Origin: Macrocybe gigantea
Lineage: Eukaryota > Basidiomycota > Agaricomycetes > Agaricales > Callistosporiaceae
Assembly (NCBI GenBank): GCA_011319805.1
Contig: SJRY01000255.1
Span: 372,001 to 436,000, forward strand
DNA length: 64,000 bases
Reading direction: 5' to 3'
Shown here: positions 34,201 through 46,008 of the stretch, in pieces
How the letters are laid out: the number at the start of each line of letters is the position of its first letter
Numbering within the stretch: position 1 is the stretch's first letter
Translations under genes and position numbers: made by a program
Notes under the pieces: generated by a model
The model's database searches: none
Told to the model about the DNA's origin: nothing
Seen by the model: the letters and a program-made list of their open reading frames with translations, nothing else

Positions 34201-36734
34201 CTCGGTGAAAGCAGTGAAGGCGCAGGCAGGATAGCAGTTTGAAGGATAGACAAAGATTGGACGGCAGTTTGCAATAAAGGAGGAGGCGAGGATGAATGTT
34301 CGGGAGGGGGCGGAGAGGATGGTGCAATGGATTCGTGGAAAGCACCTTTTTCGGGTTCCAAGCCTTTCGCAGGAGATAATGGGCGAATGGATACACCTAC
34401 GATATCAGGAGGAGTGTGAGGTTCTGCGTTAGTTTCCTCCCCGCTCTGATCAGACAAAAGTACAGATGCATGGGTTGGTAATTCTTGAATGGAGGTCTCC
34501 AAGGTTGTCTGGACCACATCATCAACAACCATGCTACCCAATTCATCCTCATCGGGAGGCCACTGTTGAGACGCGTCAACCTCAGAAGCGTCCACGACGC
34601 TCGAGGGACCACTATGTGAAACGAGCGTTGAAGATGGGCCAAGTAACATACTGGTGCCATGCTCCTCTTCCTCTTCCTCCTCTTCATCCCGATGCTGGGA
34701 CTCCGCGTCTGGATCAGCAACCTCAGACGTTCCATCTTCACTGTGATCATCTGCTTCTTGCGTTGAGTCACTGCCGCATTCACTCGTGTCTTCGTCATTC
34801 CGCGGCATCCAGTCCTCCAAGGCCAAGGAAACACTGCTCGACCGACTGTGAGAGCGTTGCATATCTCCTCGGCTAAGATCTCCTTGCTGTGTCACCAATA
34901 GCTGGCCCGAATGATCTAACAGGGCATCCAGGTGCTCATGGCCACGTTTGACCTCTTCGGCCTCGTGCCTAAGCCGCTCTTGCTCTCTGATATGCTACAT
35001 AGCGAGCATACATGTCAGTTGAGCAACTGGTCGCCATTAAGAGAGGTGTTAAATGCTCACAAAAACGGCTTTCTTCCATTCGTTAGTCACCATCCTGATC
35101 GTAGCCTTCGCAAGCGCTCTCAGCCGCTTCTCCTCCGCAATCCTCTGCTTCTCCTTCCTCGCCTCCTGTCCGTCCCAGTACGCTTGAATTTTGGATGCGA
35201 TTTGGGCAGCAATTTGCTTCCCAGAGGGCTTCTTCCGTCTCAACTGGCTTTGCAGGATTGCAGCCTCCATTACGTTGTCCCAGTGGTCTCTACTCGTGCG
35301 TCTCTGCGCAGATACGGATGTAGAGAGGTCGATGACGGCGTTAGGATCGTGGAGAGCGGGAACAAAGTGGCCTTGTCGGCGATATTGTTCGATGCGCTCG
35401 TACGTCCGTGCATCCGCCGAGGCTCGCAAATTCGAGGTTTTTTGATCAACATCCTTGTCATCAAGTGTGGTATAAGACTCCAAGTACGACCTGAGGGAAC
35501 AATTGAATTTCGTAGGGGGTGGACGCTGTCGGGGATGGGTGACACGAAATGGAGGCCTGCGGACAATGAGCTTGATCCTTTTTATGTTGAATTTCGGGGT
35601 TGGAGCTGCCGGTGTAAGTGGTTGGCTGTCTCTGGCTTGCTCATCTCCACCATCGGGTTGGATTGGAGGAGCTCCCGCATGTTGCAGACCCTTTATGGAT
35701 GGTCAAGAAATGCAGCCAACGAAATATGAATGGAAACTTGCCGAAATAGATATTCCTTCGGCACCGGGCATGATGACAGGAATGGAAGATTTAGAACGAT
35801 CGCTCCTCCGGGTTAGCGTTGCGACAGGTGCTTCGTAATCCTTCGTTCTCCTGTGCGATACTGTTAGGGATGTTTCGCTTTGTTTCGTCTTCGCTTTCTT
35901 AGCACCCTTCAAGGCGAGAGGTATTGAACTGGGCTCGAGGGTACTTTCAATGTCATTATCAATGTCATGAGGAATGGTACGCTTGAGCAAATGCGTTCGA
36001 GCAGCTTGAACTGTAATTGGATGGGTGGAAGTTGCGATTGAGGGGCCGAGTTTGGGCGGAAGTATTTTCGTGATAGGAGAGGACGTTGACGGGCCTTGAA
36101 TGAGTTGCTGACGCTGAGTATGAGCCCTTCGGGTTGAGCGAGCTGGACCGGGGACAGCCTTTTCAACGAGGTCATATTTGGCTTTGTACTGCATCGCCAT
36201 CAGTTAGAAAGTGACCACAGTCGCAGTGCAGACGGTGCACTAACGTTTTCAAAGACTACGGATTTATCCATTTTGGCTTCCTGGAAGATCAATTGTGCAC
36301 CCAGGTTACATCGCGGATAGCTTGAAAACAAATCGCACACGTACTACAGGATCGTACCCGACCATATTGACAAATTGTTCCATGTGAAACATTTCCCGGA
36401 CCTGAAATGCGCAAGCTGAGTATCAGCATACGAACAAGAGACACGAAGTAAAGAGTAGAATGAGGCTCCAAGCACGCACCAAGCTGTCATGCCTGTCCGA
36501 AACGGCCTCCAACTGCGCGTGTTTCTCCGCCAAGAGCAAGGCTTTCTTGTCTTCAACACCATCCTCTTGCGACGACGGGCTCGACTGTGCTCCGAAATCA
36601 TCCTCTCTTATGCTTATTGATGATTTGCGAGGCACTTTCCCGCCAGCCCCATGCACCTGCTGCATGAGCCGCGCCACACGTTCCGGAGCGTCGCTGCCAC
36701 CGCTTTTGCCACCGCTCGTCCATTTCACAGGCAT
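31237..36734 (-). CDS. SWR1: SWR1-type chromatin remodelling ATPase
   Basis: Domain order fits Swr1/SRCAP. There is an N-terminal region, then an HSA domain ([21 protein letters not shown] ending [15 protein letters not shown], which recruits actin-related proteins) and a long acidic Ser/Glu-rich linker. The split Snf2 ATPase follows: [51 protein letters not shown] (DEAH box) and [19 protein letters not shown]. After the family's long insertion the C-terminal lobe has [32 protein letters not shown] and [14 protein letters not shown]. Swr1 swaps H2A-H2B for H2A.Z-H2B in nucleosomes. The last residues are [13 protein letters not shown]. The start is probably MPVKWTSGG at 36734; the upstream frame has no ATG. 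An intron splits GLG from KT of the P-loop. Confidence 0.92.
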
Positions 36735-37348
36735 ACAGTGCGACAAAGCGAAGCCCTGTGTGTTCTGTGGTATGTAATGCGAACCCGATTCTTGCGTGTG
36801 GGTTTTGAGACGCCGAGTAACCAGATTCGCCAAATAACTGCGATCTTCTCAGATTCTGGACGGTTCGGCGAAATTCTTGATTCGACGAGATGGTAAGGTC
36901 AGATTTTGCGGGGAATATTAGGCCAGGAAGACGGCAGAGTGAACGGACGCTCTCGCAGTTGGAAAGAAACGTTGATCTGGTACGGCATTATTTTTTTGGG
37001 TGTGATGCATTTGTTTGGTTCGATCAACAATCCGTCTTCCTCTTTGGCGGTAGTCCATTCGGTCACGTTCACTTCGAACGCTCTGCCATCCGTCTGCTAG
37101 TATTCAGAGAGGAAATCCTGCAAGACAATCGGTATACAATGATGTTAGGATTGTTACAAGAAATAGAAGAACAAGCAGCCACAAGCTGAATGGTGGGAGG
37201 AGGGTATGAAATGAATAGTAATAAGTAAGAAATAGAAACCATCCGAATCCCTGTTGCCTGGAAGAATGTTGTTACAATAAACTGCATTGTACAATTTTTC
37301 GTCTATGGTGATGTGGTTCACTTTTGTACACTTCAGGAGCGCAGCCAG
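36735..37348. other. intergenic, SWR1 promoter and PKA 3' region
   Basis: About 610 bases between SWR1 and the PKA gene with no supported reading frame. Confidence 0.4.
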
Positions 37349-38832
37349 TCATGCGAATTTCGCCGTATATTCGAAATCTGGGAAATTGTATCCGTGGGGG
37401 TCTGGCCCAGCCATGCCGTAGCCTGCTGCAACGTTTTCTTCCGGATACTGGTCAAATCTACACGGGGAATAGAGAGATGAGAACCGTATACGTCGAGAGA
37501 ATCAAATGACTTACGCGCTAGCGTCTCCGTCACCGCTGATTCTGGGAAGATAAGGCGCCGTTAATTGCCGGGTGGCAAGCTTAGCCCAGTCCACTTCCCT
37601 AAACCAGGTATGGGCGAAGACATCGTACGCTCCATGTTTCAAATTGCCGTATCGTTTTGAGGGATCAGGTTCCATGAGCTTCAATATGAGATCCATCACC
37701 AAAGCGTTGAAAGCCGAAGGCCACTTGATGAACGCAGGTCCACGCGTAATCTTTTCATACAGTGCCACAGGATTGCCATCGGTTTGGTGATAAGGCGGCA
37801 GACCGGACAGCATCTCGAATATCAAAACACCAAGCGCGTACCAATCTACGCTTTTGTTGTAACGTTGCTGCCCGATCACCTTCAAGTGGTATAAAAAACG
37901 ATTTGAGCAGGTAAGAGAAGACAGGACACACCTCAGGCGCCAAATAATCAGGTGTGCCGCACAATGTCCATGCTGTCGTTGTGCAGCGCTTCGCGAACCC
38001 AAAGTCAGCGACCTTGATGTGCCCGTCATGGGCAAGGAGGATGTTCTCCGGTTTCAGATCTCGGTATATAATGTTGAGGGAATGTAGATGATTGAGGGCA
38101 AGTGCTACTTCCGCGGCGTAGAATTTGGCCACAGGATCTGGAAATCTCTGCATGGCTATGTTAACCCTGAGGATACAATGGCTAGAATAGCTACAGACAT
38201 TTGACCTCCGGAGAAGCGTAAATAGTTCCCCCCCTGGAACAAAGTCCATGACCATGTATAGGTTGGAGTCGTCTTGGAAGGTGCCCCATAAGTTGATAAT
38301 GAAAGGATGGTGAACGGCCTCGAGCATATGTTGTTCATTGTTCGTGTGCTCAACCTGTTTCATTTTGACGACACGTTCTTTGTTGAGGACTTTGATCGCG
38401 TAAAACCGCAGATTATGTCTACTTCTGACTGAAATGAGCGGTAAGCTCAGAGTACAGATCGAATGGCATCAAAGGCTTGGGCGCAAACCTACCAAGGTGC
38501 ACTCTACCAAAGCTGCCAGTTCCGAGAGTCCTTTGGATGATAAAGTCGGAGAGGCGGTACACGCCCTTGGGTTTCCGTACAACTTGGAGGGGAAGTTGCG
38601 GCTGGGGTACTCCTGGCTCATCCAGGCTATTTCCGCGCTTGCTGCTCCAATCGCTGGCCGATGTGCGCTGTGTGGAGATCGAGCCACGGTAATCCGATTG
38701 GGATGTCACGGAGCCAGAGCTGAAATACGCAGAAGAAGGCGGTGATGGTAACATGAGAGAGTGGCTGTCATCGTTGAGTGGCTTGTGGTGGCCGAGATGA
38801 GAACCAAGCTTTCCGGCCATGCGCTTTATCAT
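37349..38832 (-). CDS. cAMP-dependent protein kinase catalytic subunit
   Basis: [16 protein letters not shown] at 38832 begins a Ser-rich N-terminal extension of about 95 residues. The AGC kinase domain follows: glycine loop [13 protein letters not shown], then [20 protein letters not shown], catalytic loop [18 protein letters not shown], activation segment [14 protein letters not shown] with its phosphorylatable Thr, and [21 protein letters not shown]. The C-terminal tail ends with FEYTAKFA, close to the usual F-xx-F family end. PKA transmits cAMP signals for growth, mating and nutrient responses. About six introns are needed; one follows the glycine loop. All catalytic residues visible (Lys in AIK, Asp in YRD, Asp in DFG) are present, so it should be active. 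Confidence 0.93.
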
Positions 38833-38978
38833 GGTTTTGAGTGTCGGCTTCAGCGCCGGGTGGTACGAGGACAGTAAAGTAGATGAAAGAAGGAAAGAAA
38901 GAACGTGACGGAGGACAAAGGAATCGCCTCCCTTTCAACGAGCTCATTGTTCATTCAAGTCCTTCCATATATGGTTGG

Positions 38979-40897
38979 TTACAAGTAACCAGCAACCTCT
39001 ACCCATCTGGCCGCACAGCTATCCAGTATCGAACGCTCACTCAATACAATCAACAGCGCGTCGTGCATCCGGCACGACTCTGCGTCCAAAGACTTGGGCA
39101 CAACGTGAGGAGCTGCACACGCACCAATGTCAACCGAATAGATACATACATCTAGGATATCAAACACATCTTCATCTTCATCTTTCCCTATTCCTCGCCG
39201 TCGAGCCGTGCACAGCCTCGCCACCAGTCGCGCCATGTCCTTCATCCTGAGTTTCAATATCTGATCGTACTCAGGCATCTCCACATCCTCACGGTCGACA
39301 GCTTGTTCCAGAATCATCTGCATGTCATACATCTCCTTCAGCGTCTTGGTGAGCCTTGCACAGTCGCCGTTGTCCCAGAGAGGCCGGCTTTTTAGGTCGG
39401 AATTGGGGCATGTGAGAAGAGCTAACAGGGTCCACAAGCGGTGCGAAAGCTTGCCATCACAGTTGATGGAGAGTGTGTCACAGCGAATGCTATGATAATG
39501 AACCAGCTGCGACTCGGATGCCCCATGGAAGACGGATTCATCGACGTTTTCGAGCATTTCCTCCCACACAGGGCGAAATCTGTTGATTGTAAATTCCGTA
39601 CCGTTCGCAACATGATGCACCTCTTCGAGGTCCCAATGGAGGCAGTCGTTCTCGTTCACATCGAGAGCAAAGCCGTACTGACACAACAACTGGGCATTCG
39701 TGAGTGCCTCGCCGTACGTGTTGAAGACTTCGGTAGAGGCAGGTATGAAGGCATTCGAAACATTTCATAATAAGAGTCAAAAACATTCTCCTTGATGGAG
39801 GCTTCGTCCCTTGCACGCACTGGTATTGAGGGAAATGACGCAAACTCATCCGACGTGTCCTCGCGATCATGTTCGCATTCCTGCAGAGAGCCGCACTCGG
39901 GGCATACATGAAAGTCACTCTGAGAGATAAATTTAGGACCTTGACATAATAGCATTTCACCTGGTTACACACCTCAATGTGGACATGATTGTCTTGGGTG
40001 TGGTTGAATCTGATCATGCCTGAGAACATTGTGAAGTAGTTGACAAGTGCTGACTTACGCATCTGCTATTGGAACATGGACAGCCCGTGGAATGCGTCCA
40101 CAAGAAAGGCCCTTGAAGACACGAGTGAATAGGCACGGTAGAAACCAGTCACATTCGGTCTCTCCACAAAGGCAGTGCCAGTGTCATGTTCGAAGTGAAG
40201 CAAAAGCGGCTCCGCCGCCGTAGTGTAATACTCATCCTGCGTAATAACGCATCAATGGCAAGATATAAAACGCCAACGCAATAAAACCACACCAGTGTGA
40301 GCATGTTGCATGTATCGGCACGACCAAGGATCCTTTTCACTTCTGTCCCGCGAAGCCATCGCGCAGCTTCTTTGCCGTCCTTTGGTCCAACATCGTCGTG
40401 CTCCCAGAAGATGGGGAGACTGACCACGCCAGAAGGCAGCGACTGAAGGTAACCATGCCATCGTGACTTCTTTCCTTGAAGGCTACAGTCCCGACCATCA
40501 ATCACCGATAAAGTTATTGCCGGGTTCACAGGACTTACATTCGCCGTATAGCGCCAACGACAGAGCGAGCTGCGCCTCCACTCCATAAGCCGCTCCGGGA
40601 ACATATGCCGACAAGGAGCACGATCGCACAGACAGGACAGATCCCTTATGGATATGAACGACTTGCATATTCGTCTTTTAGCCTGTCTTCAACTAGAATC
40701 GATGATAAGGCAAGAAAAGAAATCTAATTACCACTTGTCCCAGGCGGAATGCACTCGTCTTTTGAAAAGATCGCAATGCCTGAATGAGAGTCTCGGCGGA
40801 CCTCCAAACGTGGATCAATCCAGACATTGTTGTCCTTACACCACTCCAAAAGACTGCGAATGACCGAGGATGGGTCGGGGCATTGGCGAAGAGACAT
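38979..40897 (-). CDS. SET-domain lysine methyltransferase (SETD3/SETD6/Rkm type)
   Basis: Starting MSLRQCPDPSSVIRSLLEWC at 40897, the protein opens with VWIDPRLEVRRDSHSGIAIF, the SET entry block with the SGIAIF variant of GxG. Later parts are KSRWHGYLQSLP, a long helical insertion, then VSSRAFLVDAFHG, FNHTQDNHVHIEV (the NH cofactor-binding motif), and EVFNTYGEALTNAQLLCQYGF with the catalytic-pocket Tyr. These match the split-SET family that modifies ribosomal proteins, actin or other non-histone targets. A cysteine pair CPECGSLQEC sits between NHT and YG, an unusual insertion that might bind metal. The C-terminal Rubisco-type substrate-binding helices follow. Six or more introns are inferred, with the stop at 38979. 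Confidence 0.82.
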
Positions 40898-41014
40898 CGG
40901 AGGCGGTCGTGATGATAAGCGTCGTGTCCACGAGGCGACGATGTAAACAAAGTCGAAAAACAAGTTCTGACCCATTCCTTCATCCACTCGGAACCTCAGT
41001 TTCCCTGGAACCTC

Positions 41015-41418
41015 ATGCGACTGTCCTTCCTCGATTATCTCCACAGAGGCGTCGTCTACTCTCTAGCAGGACTAACAGGCTATGGCCTCGTTATGGGTCT
41101 GCTGGTGCATCGGGACATTATACAACGAGGCAAAGGTCTGTCTCTCGATCCCTTCTAGCATACGCAATGACTGAAGGGTTCATTGTTCTATAGATGTAAG
41201 ATCTTCCGCATTTCGTTTTCAGTTGACATGCTCTGAAAGAGCTCATACGCGCAGTTGATGGCGCGGAGGGAAGAAGCAGCTCTACGAGAGAAAGAGGTAA
41301 TATCAATCCTTGTTGGCGTGAAATCAGCATTCATTCCTTTCTCTTGACATAGGAGGAAAAGAGGGAAGCCGAATTGGCAGCGGCGGCACAATCAGCTTTA
41401 CCTAGCCAGCAGTCATAG
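41015..41418 (+). CDS. Small single-pass membrane protein (possible COX14-like assembly factor)
   Basis: The first exon gives MRLSFLDYLHRGVVYSLAGL then TGYGLVMGLLVHRDIIQRGK, one membrane helix with a short N-terminus. After one or two introns comes a charged helix (MARREEAALREK, EEKREAELAAAAQS) ending SQQS before the TAG at 41416. The size, about 80 residues, the single helix and the charged C-terminal coil resemble small inner-mitochondrial assembly factors such as Cox14, but I am not certain. Exon 2 boundaries could not be joined in frame with confidence. The gene starts 117 bases from the divergent SET-domain gene. Confidence 0.5.
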
Positions 41419-41580
41419 CGACCGCTGACCGAGACCCGTAAGCAATGTTTCATAGATATTATATTCAGCGCACTAACTACTTGGAAGCCTATGGTATCAC
41501 TATGGTCCATGGTAAACTACATTATCGCATTACTGGCTTACTATCTGGAGATCTGAGAGGAGAAACGGAAATTCACCACA

Positions 41581-42712
41581 TTACCAATGGCCAAGCTCTA
41601 CAACCCGCCTATCGAAGCCAATCTCAAGCCAAGGATCAACTCCCTCAACGGGTTTAGAGTCCCTGCTAAGGCCAAGGAAACCGACTTTATGGTAAACGTT
41701 TGCGGCAGCTGGGTTATTGTGCGCCACGTAGAGCACAACTTTCTCTTTATTGTGGAATTGTAACAAGCTGCAGTCAGAAACATCGTCAGCATCATCCGTG
41801 CTGGAGACACAATAATTCTTCGCAAGCTTACCAGCGGCAGACCTCCCACACGAGCCTTCGCGCGCAACCCTTGTTACGCCAATTGGGACTTGTGTAGACT
41901 TTAGTGATTGTCGCTGCGGACTCAGTGTTCCTGGTGCAGCAAACGATCGAGGCAATCTCTGGCGTAGGACGGCCAGGACCCTGAGCACGCAGAACCCAGA
42001 CCTGTCCAGCTTGCACGAGCTTGCGCGCTTCCTCCCTCGCCGCTTCCTCTGTCAAGATAAACGGTTCCTGTGACCGACGGGGTCAACGACTCTGCAACAC
42101 AATGAGCTTAGACTGACTCACTGATTCCTTCGCGAAGCCAAAGCAGAGCTGAGCGATCTGCTCAACATCAGCTTCGACGCCGATGTCTACCCTGTCAACG
42201 ATCCGAGGGTCTGTCATGCGACGGTTCTGACGGTTGACGAAACTCTCCCTAGTGCAATAGGAAATCTGTGCGTCATAGTACGGGGTCTCTTCGGCCTTAA
42301 TTCCCGTCATTGCCGTCCAGGCTTGGGCAAAGTGCTTGGTGATGGGTCGGGGCGCAAAGACGGAATATACCCGTTTCATGCTAACCGTCTTGTGCAGCGT
42401 GTCTGCGAGATCTTCGACGGACTTCTGAGCGTAGTGCGTCGATAACTGGTTGAAAGGAAGTGTGCTGAAGATGAAAATAGGGTATTTTCCCATGTAACCG
42501 CGCGTGCATGACAAGATGAATTCGATCCCTTGGGTCGACGACTTTATGATCCAAAGGTTTTGACCTATATCCTTGCCAGCCCTTTCGTCCTCCAAAAGCT
42601 TGCGTCCGATGGGCAGGATGACGTTCGCGTTAGTAGCGTGCCGCCCCGAGGCCAGCTGCCAAAAGGTATCGGGAAGTTGGCTGGGTCTGCGGAAGATGTG
42701 GGGTTGTGCCAT
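41581..42712 (-). CDS. GNAT-family N-acetyltransferase (fungal)
   Basis: MAQPHIFRRPSQLPDTFWQL at 42712 starts a long N-terminal domain (KYPIFIFSTLPFNQLS, RPITKHFAQAWTAMTG). A C-terminal GNAT fold follows: PEIASIVCCTRNTESAATIT then KVYTSPNWRNKGCARRLVWE. RNKGCA fits the acetyl-CoA pyrophosphate loop (R/QxxGxA), and VVLYVAHNNPAAANVYHKVG is the typical GNAT motif B with a final GF. The ending is EIGFDRRVVELGHW. The two-domain layout of about 340 residues is common in Agaricomycetes and of unknown substrate. TATATATA about 100 bases upstream of the start (near 42806) may be its TATA element. Its 3' end lies about 160 bases from the stop of the convergent small membrane protein gene. Confidence 0.8.
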
Positions 42713-45700
42713 CTGCGAACGTGAAAGTGGAGAGCAGATACCGAGAGCGGAGAGAACGTGAAATGGAATTGTTCGTCTGGCATGTTGAAGGGGGGCGCAA
42801 GCGGGTATATATATCGAAGGACAGGCTGTAGACCGTAACGGCTGGATCGTAACGAATTGTTACTAGGGGATTGAGCATTGCAATTCCACTGCTTAAAGCA
42901 ATGCTGTAGAGGAATTGGAATGGAAGAAAAGAATACGAAACACACTTGCCGCGGGTGCTGATCAAATGCATCTTAACAGAACGTTTCGTACGCGATTCCC
43001 CATACTTGGCTCACGCGTCGCGCTATGATATAGCCGACCAGGAGATGCCGCAACGAACAGATCGCTGCATTTTCGGAACGAGAGACAGATGCTTTCACAG
43101 CACCACAGCCATATCTTCGACGGAAGGCGGAAAATTCGAATACGGGGTTGTGACACTTTGAAACCCAAATCCAGTATTCTTCAGGTCCAAATCGCGCTCC
43201 ATCACGTCGACAATGTCTTGCGTTCCAATCATTTGCATGGATGTCGACAAACAAAGTGTAGAATCGTTTTCCCCCGTTTCGACGCCGAGTCATGACGGAC
43301 CCCTGGTGTGAGTCATCACAAGTCAAGGACAATCATTGCCTAAATTACGCAGTAGGATCCTGAGAAGCAATTCCGCGGACAAATCAGAGGGAAGGCAGCC
43401 ATCAGTTCCAAAAGTAGCTCGGTCTGGCTAGGTAGGTGAAAGTCGTCGGACTCGGATGACGAGAGAGCACCGGCCTGTGACTTGTCTTGACAGCATGCTT
43501 AGCGCTGACAGCAAATGAGAGGAAGGGGCAACACGTGTGGCAGATTGCTTCAGCGCGGATATGTTGAAAGATCAAAAAAAAAAAAAGGCAATGTTGAAAG
43601 GGCGTCTGAATGAAGCGCTTGACGGCACTGCCACCTCAAATGGCAAATGGGGTGTTATATATGTAAATGGTTCCTTTCAACGGATCAAATCTACGATCCA
43701 AGTGCTGAAAGATACGCCCATAGCGACCGGTCAATTTCGACTCTCAAACATGTAGACCCAAGAGCAATCATGCAACGCACTGGTGCGGACTACGGACGTG
43801 TCAAGGCAAGATTGAATGCTCAAATTCAATGCGATCGACATGATCCGTCAGCGTTGAGATGAACACCACCAGACCATAGATGTGGTGCGCGCTTGCCACG
43901 CTCAGCAAATTCCTGATTTCCGAGTACTTTATAGGCAACGCAAAGCAACTGAAATCCACGTATCCATGAGCCCGAAAACAGTCGTTTGGGTCGGACTTAG
44001 CCATAGGCCGTTCAGTTGCTCGGTGTTGAAGGATCTTCCGTTTAAAAGATGGCTCATGACGCCCATTACAGGCCTCCGTACATGCAATATGCACATGATA
44101 GCGTGCCATCAGACGCTCCACGTGGATATGAGGATATATGGTTGTGTTCCCGCCACGCTTTGGTTGTGAGTAGTGAAGCCGGCACAGAGGCGCGGTCCAG
44201 TAACTGCCACACCGATGATGTCGCACTCCGATATGTCCAGAAGATGAGATGAATCATAGCCTCAGCAGACGAGGCACTTGACCTGAATCGAACCATTGGG
44301 AAGCCGCTGGAGCGGCTGAAATAAATCATCGAATGATGCTGATCTGGAGAGATGTCTTCAGGTGCTTCGTGCTTCGTGCATCCATTCATTTCGCTCGTTC
44401 CGGGAAATTGATGCTGTAGTCGTCACTCGTGCGTATTGAAGAGGAACAGTGCTGTGGTTTCCAGAAGAGGCCCGATCGCCAGAGGCAGACCGGGTTGTCC
44501 GGCGCATCGTCGTGCCCGGCTTCACTTTGAGGAGCTGTTGTTTCTTCCAGAATACCCGGCTGCATATTGCTTCCGACTCACCTAGAACATGACTAGATGC
44601 TCTAGAAGCATCACACGGCGTTTTGAGCAAGAGACCATTGACTCAGTATAGATAATTGATCGGCGACAAACCACCTCCGCAAATTAACTGGCGAATTCAA
44701 ACTGCGAATATGCACCACCAGACCGGGCTGTATAGCCTACTGCATCCAGCAGCTAGACTATGTAGCTGTGGCCTGGTGGGGATATAGCGCAGAGACACCA
44801 TTAAACCATGTTACCTTTTTTGGTACCCGCGATACTTGCGACAACCCTTTGTTGTTGTTCAGAGCTTTTGATTTCATCCCGGCTCGAAGATGCAATTCGC
44901 TAGACAGGCCACCAGCTCACCGCTTTATGAGACGTTCCGATGAGCCTAAAGTCATGTCAAAAGTACCAGTGTTTGAAGCACAGCTGAAACCCGAAACACA
45001 TCGTTCGGGGTTAACTAAGTTAAACCCAACAGTTACAATTCCGAATCACATGTCAGCCAAAAAAAAAAAAAAACACAGGAAGGACTGAGACCAGGTTGAA
45101 GGATAACCCCAATCATCATGGTCGGACTGGAAAACTGCAGACACAACCGATTGGGACAGTGCTCACCGAGTCACATCGTGTCGATGCCACCAATCATGCA
45201 AAAGCTCGCAACCAATTGAATTCACAAACTGTATGAGACAGCGAGGGGGGTTCCCGTTGGCCCACCGCCATGTCATCACAGGGGTGACGGCGTTTTCGGT
45301 GCAATTCACGATTGTTGGATCGTCGACTCCTAGTTTCGCATAGCGTCCCTCCCCCATTCGAGGCTTGAGAATATGTCAATCACAATTGCACAGATTACAG
45401 TCGCTGCCCGGAATCTCTGTGCCGCTTTCCTGTCTTCCTCGCATCAAAACTGCTTTGGGAACGAGCGTCCCGAGATCATGGAGAACTCGGGAGGGAACGT
45501 TCACAGCACTCATGAGCATGTCAAATTGAAATGATGCTTGTGGTCTAGTTATAGGTTGATTGGTGGTTAGATACCTGGGTTGTTAGTTTAGTTTACTGCG
45601 ATATTCCTGGCAAATGGAATGAAGGCATAAGATTAGAAGACGAACTGGCGGAAAGGAGGAACTTTCGTATGGGCATACTGCACAGGATCTGGCTCCGCAA

Positions 45701-46008
45701 GCATGTCGACAATGACAGCAAGGGTTTCAGTTCTATAAACATTTGTGCATTGAATGGATCTAACTCCGACGAAAGTAGCACTGCAGGACCTGCAGATCCT
45801 CACACAAGCAAGATCATAATCTCTTGTTGGAGATTCCATCACTAGTCAACTTTCAAGTACCAAAAATTATATACTACATAAACTGCATAATCAACAGCAG
45901 GAAAAGCGTACTCTATGCGTGCAAGAGTGTCAACATGCGATCGATAACCCTATCGCTTACGCGAAAAGCGAATTTATATGTACATGGATCAAGCACTAGC
46001 ACAGAGAT
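42713..46008. other. 3.3 kb gene-poor region
   Basis: No coding sequence could be supported on either strand. Open frames are short (under 145 codons), lack splice-consistent neighbours and look like noise. Two A-runs of about 13 bases occur, near 43574 and 45060. The stretch separates the housekeeping genes to its left from the secreted and accessory genes to its right. It may hold decayed repeat sequence or a non-coding RNA, but I see no terminal repeats. Confidence 0.5.

Noticed and set aside
43537..44630. Short frames in the gene-poor region as genes
   Set aside because: All are short, overlap on both strands and cannot be extended by plausible splicing.
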